This document shows positions 35,104 through 43,514 of a DNA stretch of 64,000 nt, piece by piece. Numbering within the stretch: position 1 is the stretch's first letter; each line of letters begins with the position of its first letter. Below the pieces are notes generated by a model, which was not told the DNA's origin, searched no databases, and saw nothing but the letters and a program-made list of their open reading frames with translations. Source of the DNA: Gordonia sp. KTR9 (GTDB lineage Bacteria; Actinomycetota; Actinomycetes; Mycobacteriales; Mycobacteriaceae); assembly GCF_000143885.2 (NCBI RefSeq), contig NC_018582.1, positions 1-64,000 on the forward strand, written 5' to 3'. The translations under genes and the position numbers were made by a program.

Positions 35104-35645
35104 CCCGGGGCTACGCCCCCGGGCGCTTCGCGCCCGGGGGCGTAGCCCTCGCCGTTCTCGTTCGCGATATCCGCCCATTTCGCCGCATTTTGGGCCTCCG
35201 CCTGAACCAACGCCGAATCCAACGCCTTCCGGCCTTCTGGAGTCAGGGTCAGCCGTACAAGCACCTCACCATCAGGACCCTCAACGTCCGCACGTTCAAA
35301 AACGCCCATATCGATAAGTCTGCCAAAGGCAGTAGAGAGGTAAGCATTCTCGTGTATATCCAATCCGCCTAAGTTAGAAATGGCTTGCATGGACATCCGT
35401 GAGAAATGCGCCGAAATCTCCGCTGCCGCACGGTCAAGATTCAACGATTCGCGTTCCTGTCTCGCTACAAATAGCGAAGCAATAGCACCTACAACCGCGG
35501 CGAGCGCTGCGAGCACTGATCCCCATATGCCAACCTTCGAGCCCTGGCTGGTCAGAGCGAACAGCACAGTCGGAACCATCACACCGATCACACCAACGCC
35601 TATAAAAACGGTCGATTGCCGAAGCTGCGCTAGTCGTTCTTTCAC
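35100..35645 (-). CDS. Membrane protein with C-terminal winged-helix-like part
   Basis: A 181-residue protein with two membrane helices (about 11-32 and 39-61) and a cytoplasmic part from about 65, including a segment resembling a winged helix (SNLGGLDIHENAYLSTAFGR through VRLTLTPEGRKALD). The last 15 residues (GYAPGREAPGGVAPG) are encoded by a terminator hairpin, so the true end may have been extended. GTG start overlapping the upstream small gene by 4 bp. Confidence 0.6.
   Translation of the reverse strand: MKERLAQLRQSTVFIGVGVIGVMVPTVLFALTSQGSKVGIWGSVLAALAAVVGAIASLFVARQERESLNLDRAAAEISAHFSRMSMQAISNLGGLDIHENAYLSTAFGRLIDMGVFERADVEGPDGEVLVRLTLTPEGRKALDSALVQAEAQNAAKWADIANENGEGYAPGREAPGGVAPG
35108..35148. 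terminator. Strong bidirectional terminator hairpin
   Basis: A perfect 19-bp stem (35108-35126 with 35130-35148, starting GGGCTACGCCCCC) closes on TTC. It lies just after the plus gene and inside the last codons of the convergent gene at 35100-35645. Confidence 0.75.
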
Positions 35646-35764
35646 ACCAGCCCAAAAGCCTCTGCGCCTTCCACGACATTTCTACCACTCGCAACAACGG
35701 CTGTAACTCCGGCAACGACAAGAGGTATCAGTACAAACCGAAGCCAATCTCCCCAGGTAAACAT
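35642..35764 (-). CDS. Very small membrane protein
   Basis: A 40-residue protein with one membrane helix (WLRFVLIPLVVAGVTAVVAS), coupled by GTGA overlap to the next membrane-protein gene. A minus-strand TACTCT box lies four bases before the ATG, so the pair probably starts leaderless. Confidence 0.5.
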   Translation of the reverse strand: MFTWGDWLRFVLIPLVVAGVTAVVASGRNVVEGAEAFGLV

Positions 35765-36083
35765 ACGGAGAGTATGACGAACACAAACCGCAACTACTAG
35801 TGCTGCCGCGACACCAAGCCCTCCCGAACCCGCGTCGCTCCCGCACAATCACCTTTACGTTGGAGTACGTCCGGGGCCGGTTGCCTCGGGTGCTCGTCCG
35901 CGGTTCGGGGCGTGGCTCGACAATCACCTGTTGCCCTTGGTGGCTTGGCGTGGACGGCCACCCCGGACCGTGACGGGTCGTTTCGGCCGCTGATTGAGAT
36001 GTGTTCGCGAATTTGTCGCTGTGTAAAGGTGTGCCGGCGAAACAACCCTGACGAGGTGACCACGACCGATCAGAGAGGTTCAT
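35765..36083. other. Non-coding stretch upstream of IS110
   Basis: Contains a near copy of 29324-29376 (at 35806-35858) and the untranslated left part of the IS110 element. No gene is apparent. IS110 elements usually lack clear terminal inverted repeats, so the left border cannot be set. Confidence 0.4.
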
Positions 36084-37622
36084 ATGATCGAAACGGTATG
36101 GGTAGGAATCGATGTCGGTCGTCACGCACATCACGCCGCGGCGGTCGACGACGCGGGAGTGGTGCTGTGGTCACGACGGGTACCCCACGACCAGGCGGCC
36201 ATTGAAGCGATCGTGGACCGAGTGTCCGGGACTGAATCGGTGGTGTGGGCGATCGACATGACTGCACCCGAATCAGCCCTACTCCGAGGAGTGTTGTCCA
36301 ACCGCGGCCAGCACATTCGCTATGTCCCTGGTCGCGTAGTGCACAGCATGACCGGCGCTTTCGCCGGCGAAGGCAAGACCGACGCCCGAGACGCGGTGGT
36401 GATCGCCCAGACCGCTCGGCTACGTGGCGATCTCGCGACGGTCGCGGTCCTTGATGACCTCGCGATCGAACTCGACCTGTTGACCGGCCATCGCGGCGAC
36501 TTGGTCAACGAGCGCACGCGAGGCATCAACCGCCTGCGCGGCTTGTTGACCCGCATCTTCCCTGGTCTGGAACGGTGTTTCGACTACTCGACGCTGACCG
36601 GTCTGGCGTTCCTCACTCGCTTCGCCACGCCAGCGGCGATCCTTGTGGCCTCCGACGAGGAGATCTACGACCACCTGCGCGGTCATGGTGTTCGCCGGCC
36701 GACCATTCCGAAGATGACCAGCAAGGCGCGTGCCGCCGCGGCCGCGCAGACCGTCACTCTGCCTGGCGAGGCGACCACCGCGGAGCTGGTGCAGCAGGCA
36801 GCTACTTCCCTGATGGCGCTGACTCGCCAGATCGCCGAGCTGGACAAACGGATCACCGAGGTGTTCCGCAGACACCGCCATGCATGGATTCTCGAATCCG
36901 TGCCCGGCATCGGCACCGGAAGTGGTGCCGAGCTGGTCGCGATCACCGGTGGTGATCTCACTTCGTTCGGCTCGGCCGCCAAACTCGCTGCCTATGCCGG
37001 TCTTGCGCCAGTGCCGCATGATTCAGGCAACCGCCACGGCACTCTGCGCAGACCCCAGCGCTACCACCGAGGTCTGCGGAAGGTGTTCTACATGGCCGCA
37101 CTCAACAGTGCGCAACGTGACGGGCCGTCCCGTGAGTTCTACCAGCGCAAACGACGGGAGAAACGCTCGCATGTCCACGCGCTTATCGCACTCGCTCGAC
37201 GTCTCGTCGACGTCGTGTGGGCGCTACTTCGCGATGGTCGCGAATGGACCGCGGTGTCGCCCCCTCGCGGAGGGGGGTTGTCCCCAGCGTCAGTCCGTAT
37301 GGAGGTCCGGTGCGGGCATCAGCTGGTTGAGGTGTTTGCTAAGGATGCTGCGGGCGGTGCGGCAATCGTAGAGGCCGATGAGGATGCCTGTGCTGAGTCC
37401 GTGTTCGAGGGCCATCAGGTGGTGAGCTTCAGTCGCGGGATCGGTGCCGCGATCGACCAGCCCCGTGTTGTGGACTCTGCCGATGAGGTCGGTGATCTCG
37501 TGGTGGACGCGACGAGGGCCGGCGCTGAGGGATTCTGTCGTCAGTGCCGGGTCGGTCAATGCTGCGGCGGTGAATGCTCGGTAGACGATGTGGAATTCGC
37601 GGCTGGCCGCGTCCGTGGGTAG
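36084..37622 (+). CDS. IS110-family transposase, read-through ORF
   Basis: The first about 395 residues are an IS110-type DEDD transposase: the N-terminal RuvC-like domain opens GIDVGRHAHHAAAVDD, and GKTDARDAVVIAQTARLRGD supplies later acidic residues. The C-terminal Transposase_20 domain is VPGIGTGSGAELVAITGGDL through AYAGLAPVPHDSGNRHGTLR. The natural end is near 37270 (REWTAVSPP). No stop occurs there, so the frame continues about 115 residues antisense to the tetR-like gene; that tail is not IS110. AGAGAGG precedes the ATG. A decayed relative lies at 43515-44060. Confidence 0.85.
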   Translation: MIETVWVGIDVGRHAHHAAAVDDAGVVLWSRRVPHDQAAIEAIVDRVSGTESVVWAIDMTAPESALLRGVLSNRGQHIRYVPGRVVHSMTGAFAGEGKTDARDAVVIAQTARLRGDLATVAVLDDLAIELDLLTGHRGDLVNERTRGINRLRGLLTRIFPGLERCFDYSTLTGLAFLTRFATPAAILVASDEEIYDHLRGHGVRRPTIPKMTSKARAAAAAQTVTLPGEATTAELVQQAATSLMALTRQIAELDKRITEVFRRHRHAWILESVPGIGTGSGAELVAITGGDLTSFGSAAKLAAYAGLAPVPHDSGNRHGTLRRPQRYHRGLRKVFYMAALNSAQRDGPSREFYQRKRREKRSHVHALIALARRLVDVVWALLRDGREWTAVSPPRGGGLSPASVRMEVRCGHQLVEVFAKDAAGGAAIVEADEDACAESVFEGHQVVSFSRGIGAAIDQPRVVDSADEVGDLVVDATRAGAEGFCRQCRVGQCCGGECSVDDVEFAAGRVRG

Positions 37623-37910
37623 CGCTTCATCAAGGTAGGCATCGAGTATGTCGCGGGGTGTGGTCGCGCGATCGAGCATGTCGAGTCTGTGGCGCCACCG
37701 CTGTTGGCTCTCGGTTTCGAGGTGGGCCAGAGTGTGTTGGAGGAGTTGACTTTTAGTGCCGAAGTAGTACTGCACTAGGCGCAGTGATACCCCAGCCATC
37801 TCGGCGACTGTGCGCATGGTGACCTTGTCGAGTCCTTCAGTGGCCACGACCTGGAGGACGCCGCCGATGATCTGGGTGCGTCGTTGATCGTGGTCGGCGT
37901 GTGGGGGCAT
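37290..37910 (-). CDS. TetR-family repressor of the adjacent efflux gene
   Basis: A 206-residue TetR regulator. The N-terminal HTH (TMRTVAEMAGVSLRLVQYYF, about residues 31-50) has the canonical TetR spacing, and the rest is the ligand-binding helical domain. It lies 7 bp behind the MFS gene on the same strand. Its probable operator is the 40-bp palindrome at 39292-39331 before the MFS gene. The IS110 read-through frame runs antisense through it. Confidence 0.88.
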   Translation of the reverse strand: MPPHADHDQRRTQIIGGVLQVVATEGLDKVTMRTVAEMAGVSLRLVQYYFGTKSQLLQHTLAHLETESQQRWRHRLDMLDRATTPRDILDAYLDEALPTDAASREFHIVYRAFTAAALTDPALTTESLSAGPRRVHHEITDLIGRVHNTGLVDRGTDPATEAHHLMALEHGLSTGILIGLYDCRTARSILSKHLNQLMPAPDLHTD

Positions 37911-37917
37911 GGGCAGA

Positions 37918-39285
37918 TCACCTCTCGTGGATGTGGTCAGGCTCGATGCAGTTCTGGGGTCTGATTGTCCATCGGGCGGTCACAGCGACGGCCGCCATCA
38001 ACGCAGCCATGATCTCGAACGCTGTGGTGAAGGTGGTGTAGTCAGCCGTCAACGGGGTCAACGCGGCCAAACCCAGTGCCCCGCCGAGTTGTTTGGCAGT
38101 GTTCATCACCCCGGAAGCGCCACCGGCATCAGCATCGGCGACCCCATTGGTGACGGCGACTCCGAGTGGCGTGTTGAGCAGTCCACCGCCGATGCCAATG
38201 ACGACGGCAGGGCCGAGAACCGCGGTTGAAAAGCTATCGGTGGGCGCGAGGGCTTGCCAGGCGAATCCCACAGCAGCGACGGCGGCGCCTGCTGCGATGA
38301 CCGAGCCCGGCGCACTGCGCTTGAGTATGCGTGGCGCAACCAGTGTTCCGACAAGCATTGTGACCACGGTGAGGGGAACAAACCCGATCCCTGCTTGGAG
38401 TGGGGTGAAGCCCATGTCCCGTTGCATTAGATAGGTGAGGAAGAGCCAGACCGGGGCCTGAAAGCAGATGCCGGTTAGCAACATCAATCCGTTACCTGCC
38501 ATCACCACTCGGTTGCGCAACAGCCGGGCCGGCACCAACGGAGTCCGGCTGTGCCGTTGTTGCATCACACAACCTGCACCGGCGATGACAGTGACGACCG
38601 TGGCGGCCGCCGCCATGTGTGGAGCCGAGGTGGCCTCGCTCACGGCGACGGTAATTCCGACCAGCGCGACCGTGGCAAGGGTCGCACCGACGACATCGAT
38701 GCGCCCGCGTCGACCGAACTCGCGACGTGGGAGGACCAGGAGGGCTGCGACGATTACGGTGCAGCCGATGGGCAGGTTGATCAACAGGACCGCCCGCCAT
38801 GACACCGCATCGGTGAGGAACCCGCCGACAACATTGCCCAGACCGCCGCCAACCAGGCTGACAGCGGTCCACACAGCCACCGCCCGAGTGCGTTGTGAAC
38901 CTTCGGGGTAGCTGCGGGTCAAGACAGTGAAAGTTGCCGGAGACGCCACTGCAGCGCCGACCCCTTGCAGCGCTCGCGCGCCGATCAGCGCAACGGCAGA
39001 CGATGCCAATCCGCCCACCACGCTGGCCAGCACGAAGACTGTGAGTCCGGTGACGAACACCGAACGTAGACCAAACACATCGGCGAGTCTGCCGCCCACC
39101 AACAAACCGCCGGCAAAGACCAGCGCATACGCACTGGCTACCCACTGCACAGAACCGTCCGGGATTGCGAGATCTGACTGTATGTGCGGCAGAGCCACAT
39201 TGACCACCGAGACATCCAACACGAGCATCAGCTGGGCGGCTGAGGCCACCCACAGTGGCGCCCACCGGCACCTTCGCTTCTGCAC
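37918..39285 (-). CDS. DHA2-type MFS multidrug efflux transporter
   Basis: A 455-residue transporter of the EmrB/QacA (DHA2) type. Hallmarks are the N-terminal LMLVLDVSVVNVALPHIQSD (motif D1), the GGRLADVFGLRSVF loop (motif A) and about 12-14 helices. It should export drugs or toxic organics with proton antiport. GTG 39285 is chosen because it starts the first canonical segment; upstream codons would cross the operator palindrome. First gene of an operon with tetR. Confidence 0.88.
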   Translation of the reverse strand: MQKRRCRWAPLWVASAAQLMLVLDVSVVNVALPHIQSDLAIPDGSVQWVASAYALVFAGGLLVGGRLADVFGLRSVFVTGLTVFVLASVVGGLASSAVALIGARALQGVGAAVASPATFTVLTRSYPEGSQRTRAVAVWTAVSLVGGGLGNVVGGFLTDAVSWRAVLLINLPIGCTVIVAALLVLPRREFGRRGRIDVVGATLATVALVGITVAVSEATSAPHMAAAATVVTVIAGAGCVMQQRHSRTPLVPARLLRNRVVMAGNGLMLLTGICFQAPVWLFLTYLMQRDMGFTPLQAGIGFVPLTVVTMLVGTLVAPRILKRSAPGSVIAAGAAVAAVGFAWQALAPTDSFSTAVLGPAVVIGIGGGLLNTPLGVAVTNGVADADAGGASGVMNTAKQLGGALGLAALTPLTADYTTFTTAFEIMAALMAAVAVTARWTIRPQNCIEPDHIHER

Positions 39286-39291
39286 ACGACC

Positions 39292-39331
39292 CCCTCCCCG
39301 TCTTGATACGATCGTATCAAGACGGGGAGGG
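39292..39331. promoter_or_regulatory. Perfect 40-bp palindrome, TetR operator
   Basis: Positions 39292-39331 read the same on both strands. The core is TGATACGATCGTATCA with flanks CCCCGTCT/AGACGGGG. It ends six bases from the MFS start. Size, symmetry and the tetR gene in the operon make it the likely operator; the long arms could also fold as a transcript hairpin. Confidence 0.75.
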
Positions 39332-39371
39332 TGGTCGAGTGCTGTGGTGTCTCGCACACGCAACCGCTCAA

Positions 39372-39402
39372 TTGGATCTCTACCCTCCCGTAAGGGTAGA
39401 GT
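39372..39402 (+). promoter_or_regulatory. MerR-type promoter with 19-bp spacer
   Basis: TTGGAT (39372-39377) and TAGAGT (39397-39402) are separated by 19 bp, the overlong spacing typical of MerR-activated promoters. The spacer is filled by the dyad CTCTACCCT (39378-39386)/AGGGTAGAG (39393-39401). It points at the SulP gene, which is followed by a merR-family gene. The leader (39403-39578) has two hairpins (GGCGC/GCGCC at 39484-39499, CCCAGG/CCTGGG at 39505-39538). Confidence 0.7.
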
Positions 39403-39578
39403 TCGTCGCGTTGCGCCGCTCCCCGCGCGGCACCGATGCCGACCGCTAGTTGGGAAGCTTGCGCGACAGAGTCTCTGATTCACGGCGCAGTACAGCGCCG
39501 GTGTCCCAGGGGCCGTGTTCGCGGTCCCGTGACCTGGGCGCGCACCCGACGTCCCCCTACTGAAAGCGATGTGTGTCG

Positions 39579-41078
39579 ATGGCAACCGAGGTGCTCTCTC
39601 CTGCTCAACAACAGTCGGTGTGGGCGGCGTTGCGTTCACCGCGGCGCCTGCGTACCGAGATCCTGGCCGGCCTGGTGGTTGCGCTCGCGTTGATTCCTGA
39701 AGCAATCTCGTTTTCGATCATCGCGGGGGTGGATCCACGAGTCGGCTTGTTCGCATCGTTCACAATGGCGGTGACCATCGCGATTGTCGGGGGTCGGCCA
39801 GCGATGATCTCCGCTGCGACCGGCGCTGTTGCGCTCGTTGTCGCGCCGCTGGTCAAAAGCCACGGACTGGACTATCTGATCGCCGCAGTGATCCTCGCCG
39901 GCGTCTTCCAACTGGCCCTCGGTGGTCTCGGTGTCGCGAAACTGATGCGTTTCATACCCCGCAGCGTCATGGTCGGCTTCGTCAATGCCCTGGCGATTCT
40001 CATCTTCACCGCTCAGCTCCCGCACCTGCTGGGCGTGCCGTGGCTGGTCTACCCCCTGGTCGCTGTCGGTATCGCCATCATCGTGCTTCTGCCGAAGATC
40101 ACCAAGGTGATCCCAGCCCCTCTCGTGGCCATCGTGCTGCTCACCGCGATCACGCTGGCCGTCGGTTTCTCGGTGCCCAATGTCGGCGATGAAGGAAAGC
40201 TTCCCGACAGCCTGCCCAGCCTGTTTGTCCCCGACGTGCCGCTGACCTGGGGCACCCTGACAGTCATCGCCCCATACGCGTTCACCATGGCACTGGTCGG
40301 GCTGCTCGAATCGCTGATGACCGCGAAGTTTGTTGACGATCTCACCGACACCCACTCCAACAAAACCCGCGAAGCCGCCGGCCAGGGAATCGCCAACATC
40401 GTCAGTGGCTTCTTCGGCGGGATGGGTGGCTGCGCGATGATCGGGCAGACCATGATCAACGTCAAAGACTCTGGCGCGCGTACGCGGATCTCGACCTTAC
40501 TCGCCGGGGTGTTCCTACTCGTCCTGGTCGTCGGCCTCGGCGAGATCGTCGCCCTCATCCCCATGGCCGCGCTCGTCGCTGTCATGATCATGGTGTCAGT
40601 CGGCACCATGGACTGGCACAGTCTCAACCCGAAGACGTTGCGGCGCATGCCGAAAAGTGAGACTGCGGTCATGCTTGCCACCGTCATCGTTACCGTGGCC
40701 ACGCATAACCTCGCCTACGGGGTCATCGTCGGTGTGCTCACTGCAATGGTGCTCTTCGCCCGACGGGTCGCCCACTTCACTGAAGTCGTCGACGTCGCCG
40801 ACCCCGACCCCGATACCCGGGTGTACGCCGTGCAGGGCGAACTGTTCTTCGCCTCAAGCAACGACCTGATCTACCAGTTCGACTACGTTGGCGACCCGAA
40901 GAACGTGATCATCGACATGAGCGGCTCACACATCTGGGACGCCTCCACTGTCGCTACCCTTGACGCCATCACGACCAAGTACCAGGCAAAAGGCAAGACT
41001 GCCAACATTATCGGACTCAACGACAGCAGCGCCGAGCGGCATCAACGTCTTAGCGGACACCTCGCCGGCACACACTGA
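39579..41078 (+). CDS. SulP-family anion transporter with STAS domain
   Basis: A 499-residue SulP/SLC26-type transporter. About 10-12 membrane helices span residues 25-400, with the family motif region [20 protein letters not shown] near the first helices. A C-terminal STAS domain (about 415-495, [20 protein letters not shown]) follows. Substrate could be sulfate, bicarbonate or another anion and cannot be told from sequence. ATG 39579 or GTG 39573 may be the start. It is controlled by the MerR-type promoter and followed 17 bp later by its regulator. Confidence 0.85.
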   Translation: MATEVLSPAQQQSVWAALRSPRRLRTEILAGLVVALALIPEAISFSIIAGVDPRVGLFASFTMAVTIAIVGGRPAMISAATGAVALVVAPLVKSHGLDYLIAAVILAGVFQLALGGLGVAKLMRFIPRSVMVGFVNALAILIFTAQLPHLLGVPWLVYPLVAVGIAIIVLLPKITKVIPAPLVAIVLLTAITLAVGFSVPNVGDEGKLPDSLPSLFVPDVPLTWGTLTVIAPYAFTMALVGLLESLMTAKFVDDLTDTHSNKTREAAGQGIANIVSGFFGGMGGCAMIGQTMINVKDSGARTRISTLLAGVFLLVLVVGLGEIVALIPMAALVAVMIMVSVGTMDWHSLNPKTLRRMPKSETAVMLATVIVTVATHNLAYGVIVGVLTAMVLFARRVAHFTEVVDVADPDPDTRVYAVQGELFFASSNDLIYQFDYVGDPKNVIIDMSGSHIWDASTVATLDAITTKYQAKGKTANIIGLNDSSAERHQRLSGHLAGTH

Positions 41079-41095
41079 CCACGAAAGGGCCACCA

Positions 41096-41506
41096 GTGAC
41101 CGCCGAGGAGACCGAGCACTTCCAGATCGGTGAAGTCGCCGCAGCCACCGAGCTATCGGTCAAGACCATCCGCCACTACGACGATGTCGGTTTGGTAGCC
41201 CCCTCGGCGCGCTCCGCCGGAGGCTTCCGCCTCTACACTCGCACCGACATCGACAGGCTTCTAGTCATCCGCCGCATGAAGCCTCTTGGTTTCAGCCTCG
41301 ACGACATGCGCGCCCTACTGGCCGCACAAGACGTACTCGCGCTCCCAGGCGCTCACAACCACGAGCGTCATGCGGCACTGAGTATCATCACCGAGTTCCG
41401 CGGCCGCGCCGAAGAGGCCTGCCGCAAGCTGGAGCGGCAGGTCGAGTATGCCCGCGAACTAACCGCTCAACTCGCTGACCAGATCGGCGCCAAGCAGCGC
41501 TCCTGA
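41096..41506 (+). CDS. MerR-family regulator of the SulP operon
   Basis: A 136-residue MerR protein. The N-terminal winged HTH is textbook (FQIGEVAAATELSVKTIRHY then DDVGLVAPSARSAGGFRLY), followed by the dimerisation coiled coil (about 95-125). There are no metal-binding Cys in the C-terminus, so it probably senses something other than a soft metal. GTG start. Likely binding site is the dyad at 39378-39401, giving autoregulation with sulP. Confidence 0.88.
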   Translation: MTAEETEHFQIGEVAAATELSVKTIRHYDDVGLVAPSARSAGGFRLYTRTDIDRLLVIRRMKPLGFSLDDMRALLAAQDVLALPGAHNHERHAALSIITEFRGRAEEACRKLERQVEYARELTAQLADQIGAKQRS

Positions 41507-41733
41507 TCCCGTTGCATCTGTTCGATATGCAGTGCTTTACCGGACATAATCCCTAATCGGCGCTAAACGGGGGCGAGTGTAATTGCTAGGCAGTGGATTT
41601 GGATTGGACGCGGTCTTCAGTGAAGTATTCGACGGACTTCTCGTGACCCCGGCAGTACGGTCGCGGGCGCTGTTCACGAGCACACCGAGACGCCGGCGCG
41701 CGGCAATGGTGGGCGACTGCGATCGGCTTCGGC

Positions 41734-41834
41734 TATCATCTTCATCGGGCGATGGATCTCCGCCCGGATACCGTCGAATCGGTATCTGAACCGCCTCGAC
41801 CGAGGCTGATGGCTCCTTTCCGATACGGAAGGAG
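41734..41834 (+). promoter_or_regulatory. Fluoride riboswitch (crcB motif) with SD-masking platform
   Basis: After a TATCAT -10 box (41734-41739) the RNA carries GGGCGATGGATCTCCGCCC (41747-41765), a second stem GATACCG/CGGTATC, then AACCGCC and GGCTGATGGCTCC, the conserved features of the crcB/fluoride riboswitch. The 3' part CTCCTTTCCG (41813-41822) pairs with CGGAAGGAG (41826-41834), which contains the Shine-Dalgarno of the next gene. Fluoride binding should free the ribosome site. The preceding stretch 41507-41733 holds no clear gene. Confidence 0.88.
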
Positions 41835-41842
41835 TCTGCCCT

Positions 41843-42331
41843 GTGAACGACCGACATGATCCCGCCTCGCCGTTGTCGATCGACCCCGACAGTCCCCCGC
41901 TGCCCGCCGCCACACCCCTGCATTTCAGTCCCGCCGCGGTCGCCGCGGTCGCCGCAGGCGGTGTGGCTGGTACGTGGCTGCGGTATCAACTCGGCGTCTG
42001 GTTTCCCCACACGGCGGGCACGTGGCCGGCTACGACGTTCGTCATCAACATCGGCGGCGCGTTCCTCCTCGGTCTCCTCCTCGAAGCGTTGAGCAGGCTC
42101 GGGCCCGACACCCGCTGGCGGCAACGGGCTCGCCTGGCGGGGGGGACCGGCCTGCTGGGCACATTCACCACCTACAGTGCCCTCGCAGTTGACACCACCG
42201 AACTCTTGCGCGACCAGCTCACCGCCGCAGCGGTGGCCTATGCGTTAGGCACCGTCGTCGCCGGCGTGGTTGCTGCGGTCGCCGGTATCGCGGTCGGAGC
42301 GCGTGTACGCGGCTCGGAGGAGAGGCGGTGA
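41843..42331 (+). CDS. crcB: CrcB/Fluc fluoride channel subunit 1
   Basis: A 162-residue Fluc-family subunit with a polar N-terminal extension of about 35 residues and four helices. It has the family signatures GGVAGTWLRYQLG, TFVINIGGAFLLGLL (with the pore Asn) and GTGLLGTFTTYSALAVDT (the T-F-T/S-T-Y-S track). Fluc pairs form a dual-topology heterodimer that exports fluoride passively. GTG start at 41843 behind the riboswitch-controlled GGAAGGAG. Overlaps subunit 2 by 4 bp. Confidence 0.92.
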   Translation: MNDRHDPASPLSIDPDSPPLPAATPLHFSPAAVAAVAAGGVAGTWLRYQLGVWFPHTAGTWPATTFVINIGGAFLLGLLLEALSRLGPDTRWRQRARLAGGTGLLGTFTTYSALAVDTTELLRDQLTAAAVAYALGTVVAGVVAAVAGIAVGARVRGSEERR

Positions 42332-42693
42332 CGCCGTTGTGGATTGTGCTGTCCGGAAGCTTCGGCGCCGTGAGCAGGTTCGTCCTCGACGGTGTAGTCA
42401 GAACGCGTATTCGCGGCGAGTTTCCCTGGGCGACGTCGCTGATCAACGTGACCGGATCGCTAATCCTTGGATTCGTCACAGGTCTCGTGCTTTTCCACGG
42501 CGCGCCCGACGACGTGCAGCTGATCGTCGGTGTCGGATTCTGCGGCGGCTACACCACATTCAGTACGGCGAGTTTCGAAACGGTGCAACTGATCCAGCGC
42601 GGACGCTACGGGGCCGGCGCGGTGAACGCTTTCGGTTCGTTGGCTGTCACTATCGCCGCGGGCGGCGCGGGCCTCGCACTCGCTGGTCTATGA
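42328..42693 (+). CDS. crcB: CrcB/Fluc fluoride channel subunit 2
   Basis: A 121-residue Fluc subunit with the same four-helix plan: GSFGAVSRFVLDGVVR, SLINVTGSLILGFVTGL (pore Asn) and GFCGGYTTFSTASFETVQL. It starts inside the stop region of subunit 1 with a GTG, so the two chains are made in equal amounts for the heterodimeric channel. Confidence 0.92.
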   Translation: MTPLWIVLSGSFGAVSRFVLDGVVRTRIRGEFPWATSLINVTGSLILGFVTGLVLFHGAPDDVQLIVGVGFCGGYTTFSTASFETVQLIQRGRYGAGAVNAFGSLAVTIAAGGAGLALAGL

Positions 42694-42702
42694 GGAGGCG
42701 CG

Positions 42703-43245
42703 ATGACCGACCACCATCACCATCAGACGGACCCGACGGACCCGCCACCGCGGGAAAAGCTGCGGGACTGGCGAAGCCCCCTATACGTGGACGGTCCCAG
42801 TGCCGGTGAACCCGACTGCCATTTGGTCGTCGGCTTCGATCGACATCCCGCCAGCCACACCGCGTTGACGTACGCGATTAACCTCGCCGCACGCCTCGAC
42901 GGATACCTGCACGTCGCGCACATCGTCGACAACGACGATCTGCCGATCGACCCGGACAGCGACGATTGGGAACAACGCATCGCCGATGCCGTCGAATCCG
43001 AACGCGTCGATGCCTGCACTATATTGGCCGAGAGCCGCGGGAACTGGACCTACTACTCGCGGGAAGGAACACCTTCCCACCTGCTGACCGCCATCGCAGA
43101 CGCCAATGACGCTCTGATGATCGTTATCGGCGCTTCCCGCGGCGGCGTCATGTCGCTGATGGAGCGTTTCCTTGGCGAATCGGTGTCCTCCGCCCTGGTC
43201 CATCACGCCCGGCGTCCGGTGTTGCTGGTGCCCGCCGCGCACTGA
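42703..43245 (+). CDS. Universal stress protein
   Basis: A 180-residue UspA-fold protein with an N-terminal His/Pro-rich extension. The nucleotide-binding motif G-2x-G-9x-G-S is present (VIGASRGGVMSLMERFLGES, about residues 145-164). It follows crcB by nine bases behind GAGGAG, so it is part of the fluoride-induced operon. Confidence 0.85.
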   Translation: MTDHHHHQTDPTDPPPREKLRDWRSPLYVDGPSAGEPDCHLVVGFDRHPASHTALTYAINLAARLDGYLHVAHIVDNDDLPIDPDSDDWEQRIADAVESERVDACTILAESRGNWTYYSREGTPSHLLTAIADANDALMIVIGASRGGVMSLMERFLGESVSSALVHHARRPVLLVPAAH

Positions 43246-43256
43246 CCGCCGCAGCG

Positions 43257-43358
43257 ATGGATACCGACGACACCGGTCGCGAGGACGCTCAGAATCGGCG
43301 ATGGCTCACCCCCGGCGTCCTTGGCATCGGTGCCTCGCTGTTCAGCGACTCGAGCAGC
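43257..43358 (+). pseudogene. 5' stub of an MFS transporter gene
   Basis: The first about 33 codons (RRWLTPGVLGIGASLFSDSS) match the N-terminus of a known group of actinobacterial MFS transporters, which begin W-LTPGVLGIGAASLFSD. The similarity then stops and unrelated sequence and IS110 remains follow. The gene was the fourth member of the fluoride operon before truncation, only 11 bp behind the usp gene. Confidence 0.6.
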
Positions 43359-43514
43359 GATACGCCGGAGGATCATCCAGGGCCGCGTACTCAGATGGGC
43401 AGTCACAACAGCTCACTTTGCCACGAGTGCTCCTGTGGCGTGGCACTTGGCTAGCGGGCGAGTTCGTAAGCTGTCTGCAGTCGTCGCACGTGCTCTCGGG
43501 CCTGGTGCAGCTCG

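Noticed and set aside
37280..37622. Extra C-terminal domain of the IS110 transposase
   Set aside because: The segment is antisense to a normal tetR gene and unlike any IS110 domain, so it is read-through.
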